Shown here in pieces: positions 1-4,920 of a stretch of DNA of 5,635 nt (its first letter is position 1; each line of letters opens with the position of its first letter). The notes under the pieces were generated by a model. The model was given only the letters and a program-made list of their open reading frames with translations, was not told the DNA's origin and ran no database searches. Source of the DNA: an uncultured Clostridia bacterium (GTDB taxonomy: Bacteria; Bacillota; Clostridia; Christensenellales; Pumilibacteraceae); assembly GCA_934277845.1 (NCBI GenBank), contig CAKQVV010000112.1:1-5635 (forward strand). Direction: 5' to 3'. Position numbers and translations under genes: made by a program.

Positions 1-70
1 AAAAGCGCGGAAAATCTCCCATTGCGGTAATCGGGTACCGGGTGAACGCCGAGCCTGAAAAAAGTCACCG

Positions 71-90
71 GGACACTTTCGGTTGTGTCC
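71..90. repeat. Small perfect inverted repeat (hairpin)
   Basis: GGACAC and GTGTCC pair over 6 bp around the 8-base loop TTTCGGTT. The flanks are C/G-rich and no T tract follows on either side, so it is not an intrinsic terminator. It could be an RNA hairpin at the end of an upstream transcript, an operator, or chance. Confidence 0.35.
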
Positions 91-189
91 ACCCCGCAAC
101 TCTCTTAAAGTCGACAATCGGGAATAGTATGGTTATCGCGTGACGAATGTGGCATTATTTAAATCGAACGAGTAGCCTAGCTATTACCT

Positions 190-240
190 CGTCATTCAGA
201 GCGGGGCGGGACGCCACGCGTGGAATCCCCTGCACGGAGC
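190..240. repeat. Possible dispersed intergenic repeat (GTCATTC...GAATC type)
   Basis: The segment opens with GTCATTCAGAGCGGGGCGGG, passes through the perfect 10-bp palindrome CCACGCGTGG (214-223), and continues into GAATCCCCTGCACGGAGCG. This order (GTCATTC, GAGCG, a variable palindromic core, GAATC followed by C/T) resembles short intergenic repeats that I recall from gut Clostridia genomes. Only one copy is in the window, so the repeat status rests on resemblance and not on an observed second copy. Confidence 0.4.
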
Positions 241-285
241 GACCGATCCCGACCGGATATTATCGCGGGAGCCGGGCGAAAACGC

Positions 286-314
286 TTGATAAAACGACGG
301 GGCGGGAGTATAAT
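286..314 (+). promoter_or_regulatory. Sigma-A type promoter for the phosphoesterase/GH43 unit
   Basis: A -35 box TTGATA (286-291; 5 of 6 consensus) and a -10 box TATAAT (309-314; 6 of 6) are separated by exactly 17 bases. Transcription would start near 321, giving a leader of about 40 bases before the ATG at 361. Compared base by base with the promoter at 2576-2604, 19 of 29 positions agree, including AAA across the end of the -35 box and GGA just before the -10 region. Confidence 0.85.
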
Positions 315-344
315 AGACGGGTAAACGGCGAAAAAACAATTAAA

Positions 345-350
345 AAGGAG
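345..350 (+). promoter_or_regulatory. Ribosome binding site of the metallophosphoesterase gene
   Basis: AAGGAG lies 10 bases before the ATG at 361. It supports that start and is the normal Firmicute-type signal, in contrast to the site before the epimerase. Confidence 0.85.
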
Positions 351-360
351 CGGCAACGCA

Positions 361-1476
361 ATGAAAGAAGACGAGAAAAAGACGCTTATGGCGTTTTGCT
401 TTACCGATATACACAACCAGCAAGCCATGCTCGATTATCCCACGACGCTGCGCACGTCCTATGTTGCGGCGTGCAAACTCGCGCCCGAGGAGTTCGGCAA
501 AGCGGATCTTGCGATAAACGGCGGCGACAACGTTTCCGATTATCCCGACTGGACGAAGTCGTGCGCGCTCCCGAAAAAGAACTTTCTCGATCTCAAAGCG
601 AAACTCGACGCCGCGGCGGCAAGCACCACCAAAAGCGGCAAAGTCATGTACGTTGCCGGCAACAACGACATGATCTTAGGCGATATCGGCACGCCCGAAA
701 ACGCGCCGTACAACACCACCGATTTTTACGACCTTATGGACAAATCGCTGGGAGTTTTGCCCGACAGCGAAAAACTCGTCGCGCACGCGACCGCGAAGCC
801 TGCCGAACGGTACTGGAACGCGTTTCACTACGTCGTGAACGGCTTTGATTTTATCGGCATAAACGTCGATCCCGACAGCGCGTTCGACACGCACGACGGC
901 ATCTACACCGACGAAACCCTGCGCTGGGTAAAAGCCAAACTGGACGAAATCGATCCGAGAGGAGTGAAACCGGTGTTCGTGATAGGACACCTGTCCGCAG
1001 GCTGCTACCAGAACGGCAAATATCACGAAACTTTCGATGGCAACGTGCCGCTTTTCTACGAGGTTTTCAAGGGGCACAAAAACGCGTTTTATCTCTATGG
1101 GCATATCCACGGCGAAAGCTGCTGTTACAAGGACTACTCGTCGGGCGCGGTCATTCATCTCAAAGACGAGCAGCCGCTCGATATAAATTCAAGCAGTCTC
1201 GATAACCGCGGCAAAGAGTATGACTATACGTTCGTGCACATGGGCGGATTGCGTCCGTTCGGCGCGGAATACTTCCTTCACGACGGACTGACGGGTTACG
1301 GCGGCAAGAAAGAAAAGGAATATTACCCGTCCACCGCGACGCCCGCGCTCGCGCAGTACCTCGTGTTCGTCGCCGACGACGAAAAAGCGACTTTCTATAT
1401 CCGCAACACGGGTTCGCGACCGGGTTATACCGCCTCAGACAAGCCGAAGCCTTACACGGTTTATTATCAGAAATAA
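361..1476 (+). CDS. Calcineurin-like metallophosphoesterase family protein with altered GNND motif
   Basis: A 371-residue protein with the motif order of the calcineurin-like metallophosphoesterase superfamily: D16-I-H18 near the N-terminus, G55-D56 in an NGGDN context, G100-N101-N102-D103, G209-H210, and G247-H248-I249-H250. In the family these residues bind two metal ions for phosphoester hydrolysis. The third motif is normally GNH(D/E). Here the histidine, the usual general acid or phosphate contact, is asparagine 102, while the metal-binding N101 is kept. Activity is therefore uncertain. About 100 residues follow the last motif, ending in a probable small beta-rich segment (QYLVFVADDEKATFYIRNTG). 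No signal peptide or membrane segment is evident, so it is probably cytoplasmic. The ATG at 361 has an AAGGAG site and a strong promoter. It is first in a unit with the GH43 gene. The substrate cannot be told from the sequence; a sugar-phosphate or nucleotide role is only a guess. Confidence 0.85.
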   Translation: MKEDEKKTLMAFCFTDIHNQQAMLDYPTTLRTSYVAACKLAPEEFGKADLAINGGDNVSDYPDWTKSCALPKKNFLDLKAKLDAAAASTTKSGKVMYVAGNNDMILGDIGTPENAPYNTTDFYDLMDKSLGVLPDSEKLVAHATAKPAERYWNAFHYVVNGFDFIGINVDPDSAFDTHDGIYTDETLRWVKAKLDEIDPRGVKPVFVIGHLSAGCYQNGKYHETFDGNVPLFYEVFKGHKNAFYLYGHIHGESCCYKDYSSGAVIHLKDEQPLDINSSSLDNRGKEYDYTFVHMGGLRPFGAEYFLHDGLTGYGGKKEKEYYPSTATPALAQYLVFVADDEKATFYIRNTGSRPGYTASDKPKPYTVYYQK

Positions 1477-1530
1477 ATCGCGGACGGCATCGCGAAACGC
1501 AAAGCAATCACGCATTTTATAATTTAATCC

Positions 1531-1536
1531 AAGGAG
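1531..1536 (+). promoter_or_regulatory. Ribosome binding site of the GH43 gene
   Basis: AAGGAG ends 9 bases before the ATG at 1546 and fixes that start. The 69-base gap from the preceding stop codon has no clear terminator (only a 5-bp TCGCG/CGCGA hairpin at 1478-1495 without a T-run), so read-through from the upstream gene is likely. Confidence 0.85.
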
Positions 1537-1545
1537 TGTGGAATT

Positions 1546-2415
1546 ATGGCAATCGCCGAAAAACTGTTCCCGGGAGCCGATCCGTTTATACTGAATCACG
1601 GCGGCAAGTACTACTTGTACTGCACGACGGAGATCGCGCCGGATACCGATCACGCTGCTGTGCCCGACGGCTTTTACGTCTATTCGTCCGACGATCTCAA
1701 AGACTGGAAAAACGAGGGCTTGTGCCTTAAAAAAGCCGACGTTGCGGGCGAAAAATGGTTCTGGGCGCCGGAAGTTTACCGCTACCGCGACAAGTTCTAC
1801 ATGGTGTATTCCGCGGAAGAGCACCTCGCCGTCGCCGTTTCGGATAAGCCGACCGGACCGTTTACCGGACTCACCGACGGGTGGCTGCGCGAAGGCAAGG
1901 CGATCGACGGACATCTTTTGTTCGAGCCGGACGGCGTGTACATGTACTACGTCCGTCTCGACGGCAGAAACCGCATTTTCGTTGCTCGCCTTACGCCCGA
2001 TCTCGGGGCGGTGGAAAAAGAATACGACGACGTTCTCGTCGAGGCGAAAGAACCGTGGGAAACCGTCGACTGCGAAGTCGCGGAAGGCCCGTTCGTCATA
2101 AAACGCGGCGGCAAGTACTATATGGCTTATTCGGCTAACCACACCCGTAACGCCGCCTACGCCGTGGGATACGCGGTGGCGGACAAGCCGACCGGACCGT
2201 TCGTAAAATACGCGGGCAACCCGGTGCTGCACGCAAAGCCCGGGGTGGTCGGAGTGGGACACAACAGTTTCGCACCGACCGGCAAGGAAGGCGAATATAT
2301 CTGCGCCTATCACTGCCACAGCGACAACGCCGATTTCCGTCCGCGCATGGTGTGTCTGGCTTTTGCGCGTTTTGAAACCGTAAACGGCGAAGAAGTGCTC
2401 AAAATAGATTTTTAA
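1546..2415 (+). CDS. Glycoside hydrolase family 43 enzyme (beta-xylosidase / alpha-L-arabinofuranosidase type)
   Basis: A 289-residue single-domain protein matching the GH43 five-bladed beta-propeller. Family catalytic positions are visible: general base D12 in PGADPFI, the pKa-tuning aspartate D121 in AIDGHLLFEPDG, and general acid E180 in VAEGPFVIKRGGKYY. WAPE (73-76) and H239 in GVGHNSF, near the propeller axis, also fit. Inverting GH43 enzymes remove arabinose or xylose from xylan- or arabinan-derived glycans. Exact specificity cannot be read from sequence alone. No signal peptide is present, so it should act in the cytoplasm on imported oligosaccharides, and no accessory binding domain is attached. 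Two blade motifs recur (GGKYY at 19-23 and 188-192; DKPTGPF at 100-106 and 213-219). It is probably co-transcribed with the phosphoesterase gene. A GH43-like clan relative is possible but less likely. Confidence 0.9.
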   Translation: MAIAEKLFPGADPFILNHGGKYYLYCTTEIAPDTDHAAVPDGFYVYSSDDLKDWKNEGLCLKKADVAGEKWFWAPEVYRYRDKFYMVYSAEEHLAVAVSDKPTGPFTGLTDGWLREGKAIDGHLLFEPDGVYMYYVRLDGRNRIFVARLTPDLGAVEKEYDDVLVEAKEPWETVDCEVAEGPFVIKRGGKYYMAYSANHTRNAAYAVGYAVADKPTGPFVKYAGNPVLHAKPGVVGVGHNSFAPTGKEGEYICAYHCHSDNADFRPRMVCLAFARFETVNGEEVLKIDF

Positions 2416-2424
2416 CCTAGATTT

Positions 2425-2449
2425 AAGCGCAAAAGATATGTTGCCGCTT
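2425..2449 (+). other. Bulged stem-loop just after the GH43 gene
   Basis: AAGCGCAA (2425-2432) pairs with TTGCCGCTT (2441-2449) as an 8-bp stem with one bulged C around an 8-base loop, beginning 10 bases past the GH43 stop codon. An A-rich stretch follows instead of a T tract, so it is not a standard intrinsic terminator. It could protect the 3' end of the message. No better terminator for the first unit is visible before the next promoter. Confidence 0.3.
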
Positions 2450-2509
2450 GATAAAATAAAAAGTCTACTGAAAATCGTCCTCAGCCATTTGTAATCCTTT
2501 GGCATTTTC

Positions 2510-2560
2510 TTTTACGCGCCCGTATTTTTCAGCGCGATTTGCAATGATTCGGGCGTAAAA
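2510..2560. repeat. Imperfect inverted repeat upstream of the epimerase promoter
   Basis: TTTTACGCGCCCG (2510-2522) and CGGGCGTAAAA (2550-2560) are complementary over 11 bp with a 2-base bulge in the left arm and a 27-base interval. No T-run follows the right arm on the + strand. The right arm lies inside the direct-repeat region next to the promoter, so a regulator-binding or DNA-looping role is as plausible as an RNA hairpin. Confidence 0.4.
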
Positions 2561-2570
2561 CGCAATGAAT
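2532..2570 (+). promoter_or_regulatory. Tandem operator-like half-sites with 21-bp period
   Basis: Two 18-base segments, 2532-2549 and 2553-2570, share the pattern GCG-N2-A-N3-GCAATGA-N-T (12 of 18 positions identical, including a 7-base run GCAATGA at 2541-2547 and 2562-2568). The period is exactly 21 bp, two helical turns, and the second copy ends 5 bases before the -35 box. Direct repeats with this geometry next to -35 are typical of AraC/XylS-family activator sites. No regulator gene lies in the window, so the binder is an inference. Confidence 0.45.
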
Positions 2571-2575
2571 AAAAT

Positions 2576-2604
2576 TTGACAAATCCGGGCAGGCGGACTA
2601 TAAT
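2576..2604 (+). promoter_or_regulatory. Perfect consensus promoter for the epimerase/esterase unit
   Basis: TTGACA (2576-2581) and TATAAT (2599-2604) match the sigma-70/sigma-A consensus at 12 of 12 positions with an optimal 17-base spacer. Transcription should start near 2611, giving a leader of about 37 bases. A promoter this strong normally needs no activator, so the adjoining repeats may instead bind a repressor. Confidence 0.9.
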
Positions 2605-2633
2605 TAACACAACTCGATACCGACATTACACGT

Positions 2634-2641
2634 GGGGGGGG
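2634..2641 (+). promoter_or_regulatory. Unusual G8 ribosome binding site
   Basis: Eight consecutive G residues stand 6 bases before the ATG at 2648, where a Shine-Dalgarno sequence is expected. There is no AGGAGG-like element. The tract could pair with the CCUCC of 16S rRNA only by using G-U pairs. The homopolymer is prone to slippage, which would change strength and spacing of the site without shifting the reading frame of the protein. Confidence 0.55.
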
Positions 2642-2647
2642 ACAACG

Positions 2648-3427
2648 ATGAGAATAGGCGTCACGAGAATGAGCGCAGGCGGGGATCCGGGCGACTGGAT
2701 TGCGGCGGCGGAATCCGGGTACGACTACTTCGAGGAAAACCTTGCGCCGATTGCCGTGATGACGGAAGCGGAATTTCGCAAGGTAGCGGAACTGCCGCGC
2801 ATTACCGGGCTGAAAGCCGAAGCGTTCAACTGCTTTTTCGGCGGCGACGTGAAGATGTACGAATATCCCGACGCGTGGTTTCACGACTATTGCGCCCGTG
2901 CTTTCGAGCGCGCGGCTTTGCTCGGCGGCGAAATCGCCGTAATAGGCTCGGCAGGCGCGCGTTCCGTGCCGGAAAACATGACGCGCGAGGACGCCGGAAA
3001 GCGGTTTATCGACATTTTGCGCATTGCCGGCGACGAAGCGGAAAAAGTAAACATGCGCGTCGTCATCGAGCCGCTCAATCATTTCGAGTGCAACTTTATC
3101 AATACCGTGCCAGAGGGCGCGGAACTTTGCCGCTCTCTCGGGCATAAAGCCGTGGGTACGCTCGTCGATTTTTACCACTACTACGTCGAAAACGAAACGC
3201 CCGCCGATCTTGTTATTGCCCGCGACAAACTCTGGCACGCGCACATCGCCCGTCCGAATCCCGACCGCGGCGCACCGAGAAACGAGGACCGCGCGGCGGT
3301 AAAAAACTATGCGGCGGCGTTAAAGAAAGCGGGTTACTCGGGCGGCAGAATCAGTCTCGAGTGTTGGTGGCGGACGGATTACGGCGACGAAATTTTTGCC
3401 GTCATGGACGAGTTCCGCAAGATTTGA
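2648..3427 (+). CDS. Sugar phosphate isomerase/epimerase-like TIM-barrel protein
   Basis: A 259-residue protein of the xylose-isomerase-like TIM-barrel superfamily (AP endonuclease 2 fold), close in length to D-tagatose/D-psicose 3-epimerase relatives. Likely metal ligands in the expected order are E141 (VVIEPLNHFECN), D174 with H177 (LVDFYHYY), H197 or H199 (LWHAHIARP) and E238 (ISLECW). The EPLNHFECNFINT stretch is typical of ketose 3-epimerase-type members. Such enzymes use a divalent metal to interconvert ketoses or act on modified sugars and inositols, so the exact substrate is open. No signal peptide. I chose ATG 2648 because an in-frame TTG upstream at 2576 is actually the -35 box, upstream of the transcript. 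It is first in a two-gene unit with the CE15-like hydrolase (13-base gap), which suggests they act on products of the same glycan. Confidence 0.85.
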   Translation: MRIGVTRMSAGGDPGDWIAAAESGYDYFEENLAPIAVMTEAEFRKVAELPRITGLKAEAFNCFFGGDVKMYEYPDAWFHDYCARAFERAALLGGEIAVIGSAGARSVPENMTREDAGKRFIDILRIAGDEAEKVNMRVVIEPLNHFECNFINTVPEGAELCRSLGHKAVGTLVDFYHYYVENETPADLVIARDKLWHAHIARPNPDRGAPRNEDRAAVKNYAAALKKAGYSGGRISLECWWRTDYGDEIFAVMDEFRKI

Positions 3428-3434
3428 AAGGGGA
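3428..3434 (+). promoter_or_regulatory. Ribosome binding site of the CE15-like gene
   Basis: AAGGGGA follows the epimerase stop codon directly and lies 6 bases before the ATG at 3441. It decides for this start over an in-frame ATG at 3396 inside the epimerase gene, which has no comparable site. Confidence 0.7.
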
Positions 3435-3440
3435 ATAATC

Positions 3441-4634
3441 ATGGCAGAAAAGAGAACGGCGGTCACGCCCGACATGCTGAAAATAAAGAATTACGAAATC
3501 CTCGGCAAACTTCCCGATCCGTTTATGTTCGGGGACGGGCGAAGAGTGAAAACCGAATCCGACTGGTACGAACGCAAAAAAGAACTGTACAAGACGGTTA
3601 TCGAACTTCAATACGGCGTACAACCGCCCGTTTCCGGGTTTACGGAAGTCGAAACGTTGTATAACGGCGGCAAAACCCGCGTGTACAGGATAAAATGCGG
3701 ATACAAGGCGCATCCGGTTTCGTTCAGAATGAAACTTATTTTACCCGACGGCGCGGTAAATCCGCCGGTAATCGTCGACGGCGACGGGTGTTTCAACTAT
3801 TATATGGATCGCGAGTGGCTGGGAGCGGCGCTTAACAATGGCGTCGCCTGGGCGATATTCGACCGCACGGAGATTGCGCACGACGTCATGGGCGAGGCGC
3901 GCGGTCAGGGACAAATTTTCGACGTTTATCCGGGACTTCGTTGCGGCGCGCTTTCGGCATGGGCGTGGGGGTATTCCCGCGTAGTCGACGCGCTGGAAAA
4001 AATCGGGCTTGTCGATCTCGATTGTATAGCGTTTACGGGACATTCGCGCGGCGGCAAAACCTGTGCGCTTGCGGGTGCGCTGGACGAACGCGCGGCGATC
4101 GTCAATCCCAACGAAACATGCGCAGGCTCGTGCTCGTGTTACCGCTCGCGTCTTGTCGCGCTTGACGAGAACGGTTATGAGGCGAGGAGCGAGCGGCTTA
4201 GCGATTTGTGGCATAATTATTATTACTGGATGGGCGAAAAACTCGGCGACTATGCCGATCGCGAAACGGAACTGCCGTTCGACTGTCACGAACTGAAAGC
4301 GCTGATCGCGCCGCGCACTTTGCTGCTGACCGAAGCAGCACACGATATCTGGTCGAATCCGGTCGGCTCGTGGCAAACGACGGTCGCGGCAAAGGAAGTT
4401 TACGACTTTCTGGGCGCAACCGGCGAGATTTTCTGGCATTTCCGTCCCGGACGGCATTTTCACAAGACAGAGGACGTCGAAATGCTGGTATCGCTGGTGA
4501 AAAGACGTAAAAGCGGCGGCAAAGACTTCGACGCCGGCGAATTTTTCCGCTTGCCGTTCGATGCGGACAGTATTCCGCCGATTTACGACTGGAAAAATCC
4601 GAAACACAAGCAGACGGAGATACATCGCGGATAA
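3441..4634 (+). CDS. Glucuronoyl esterase-like alpha/beta hydrolase (CE15-type), apparently cytoplasmic
   Basis: A 397-residue alpha/beta hydrolase. The nucleophile elbow is G200-H-S202-R-G-G-K. Glu225 lies exactly 23 residues after Ser202, the spacing I recall for Ser-Glu in characterised CE15 enzymes, and His339 in RPGRHFH is the likely third member (His341 is an alternative). Further CE15-like landmarks are LPDPF near residue 24, LPFDCHELKALIAPR (278-292) and D302-I-W-S-N-P. CE15 enzymes cleave the ester between 4-O-methyl-glucuronic acid of xylan and lignin alcohols, and are usually secreted. Here no signal peptide is visible. The canonical elbow is GCSRNGK-like; the GHSRGGK form marks a divergent branch, so related short-chain or acetyl-xylan-type esterase activity is possible. 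It follows the epimerase by 13 bases and is followed by a terminator. Confidence 0.8.
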   Translation: MAEKRTAVTPDMLKIKNYEILGKLPDPFMFGDGRRVKTESDWYERKKELYKTVIELQYGVQPPVSGFTEVETLYNGGKTRVYRIKCGYKAHPVSFRMKLILPDGAVNPPVIVDGDGCFNYYMDREWLGAALNNGVAWAIFDRTEIAHDVMGEARGQGQIFDVYPGLRCGALSAWAWGYSRVVDALEKIGLVDLDCIAFTGHSRGGKTCALAGALDERAAIVNPNETCAGSCSCYRSRLVALDENGYEARSERLSDLWHNYYYWMGEKLGDYADRETELPFDCHELKALIAPRTLLLTEAAHDIWSNPVGSWQTTVAAKEVYDFLGATGEIFWHFRPGRHFHKTEDVEMLVSLVKRRKSGGKDFDAGEFFRLPFDADSIPPIYDWKNPKHKQTEIHRG

Positions 4635-4705
4635 AAATTTCTCGAACGGCGAAATCCGCCGGAATTATCGGAGCCGGAATAACTCCGAACGAATATCATA
4701 AAACG

Positions 4706-4739
4706 AAAAACGGCGAGATCAAACGTTTCGCCGTTTTTT
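4706..4739 (+). terminator. Strong intrinsic terminator, probably bidirectional
   Basis: AAAAACGGCGA (4706-4716) pairs perfectly with TCGCCGTTTTT (4728-4738) over 11 bp. The loop can be tightened by G-U/A-U pairs to five bases, and T-runs to 4739. It lies 71 bases after the CE15-like gene and closes the epimerase/esterase unit. The A-run on the left side gives a T-run on the opposite strand, so it could stop transcription from either direction. Confidence 0.92.
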
Positions 4740-4757
4740 GTTTGCATGCCGGGAAAT

Positions 4758-4780
4758 ACCGCAAATATTACGGTTTTTAT
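4758..4780 (+). terminator. Possible weak second terminator hairpin
   Basis: ACCG (4758-4761) pairs with CGGT (4771-4774), with two more A-T pairs across a mismatch, and TTTTAT follows. The stem is short. ATACCG (4756-4761) can alternatively pair with CGGTAT (4782-4787). It may be a backup to the strong terminator, or chance. Confidence 0.25.
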
Positions 4781-4811
4781 TCGGTATCGCGGTTAGACGC
4801 CGGCGAAACCG

Positions 4812-4840
4812 TTGTCTTTGGCGGCGCGTTCGTATATAAT
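4812..4840 (+). promoter_or_regulatory. Promoter for the transporter gene
   Basis: A perfect -10 box TATAAT (4835-4840) stands 17 bases after TTGTCT (4812-4817; 4 of 6 consensus). The start of transcription would be near 4847, leaving a leader of about 74 bases. The -10 box lies within a 5-bp inverted repeat, CGTAT-ATA-ATACG (4831-4843), a possible operator. The strong terminator upstream shows that this is a separate unit. Confidence 0.7.
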
Positions 4841-4905
4841 ACGTTAATGTGTTGCCGCTCTTCCAGCGCGGCGGTTTCTTTCGCCGTAGAAGTAGCGGAA
4901 GAATT

Positions 4906-4911
4906 AAAGGA
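4906..4911 (+). promoter_or_regulatory. Ribosome binding site of the transporter gene
   Basis: AAAGGA ends 9 bases before the ATG at 4921. It supports that start codon. Confidence 0.7.
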
Positions 4912-4920
4912 TCGAATAAA

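Larger units (their letters stand above)
1..285. other. Non-coding stretch upstream of the first promoter
   Basis: I see no convincing gene here. One + frame is open from position 3 to a TGA at 141-143 (46 codons) and could be the tail of an upstream gene, but its peptide is unfamiliar and its codon choice is not clearly like that of the neighbouring genes. The stretch contains a perfect 6-bp inverted repeat (GGACAC 71-76, GTGTCC 85-90, loop TTTCGGTT) with no T-run after it, so it is not a terminator. It also contains the intergenic repeat-like segment listed separately and ends at the promoter beginning at 286. Confidence 0.5.

Noticed and set aside
1..21. Possible divergent gene starting on the minus strand at 21
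   Set aside because: Only seven codons are visible and there is no ribosome binding site before the start, so it cannot be supported.
192..428. Minus-strand small hydrophobic open frame
   Set aside because: Its hydrophobic look comes from the antisense of the A-rich leader and Lys/Glu-rich start of the phosphoesterase gene, and it overlaps that gene's promoter.
147..848. Long + strand open frame overlapping the phosphoesterase start
   Set aside because: It is an Arg-rich shadow frame with no family motifs, and it crosses the promoter and ribosome binding site of the real gene.
1518..1523. TATAAT ahead of the GH43 gene as its own promoter
   Set aside because: The hexamer 17 bases upstream is AAACGC, with no -35 resemblance, and transcription would start within or at the ribosome binding site. 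Co-transcription from 286-314 is simpler.
1435..2505. Long minus-strand open frame opposite the GH43 gene
   Set aside because: It mirrors the codon bias of the GH43 gene, shows no domain motifs and has no promoter or ribosome binding site of its own.
2576..2647. In-frame TTG start giving a 24-residue longer epimerase
   Set aside because: The TTG is part of the perfect -35 box, so it lies upstream of the transcript. The added residues do not look like the family N-terminus, while MRIGVTRM at 2648 does.
3396..3440. Upstream in-frame ATG for the CE15-like gene, overlapping the epimerase end
   Set aside because: There is no ribosome binding site before it, whereas AAGGGGA sits 6 bases before the ATG at 3441.
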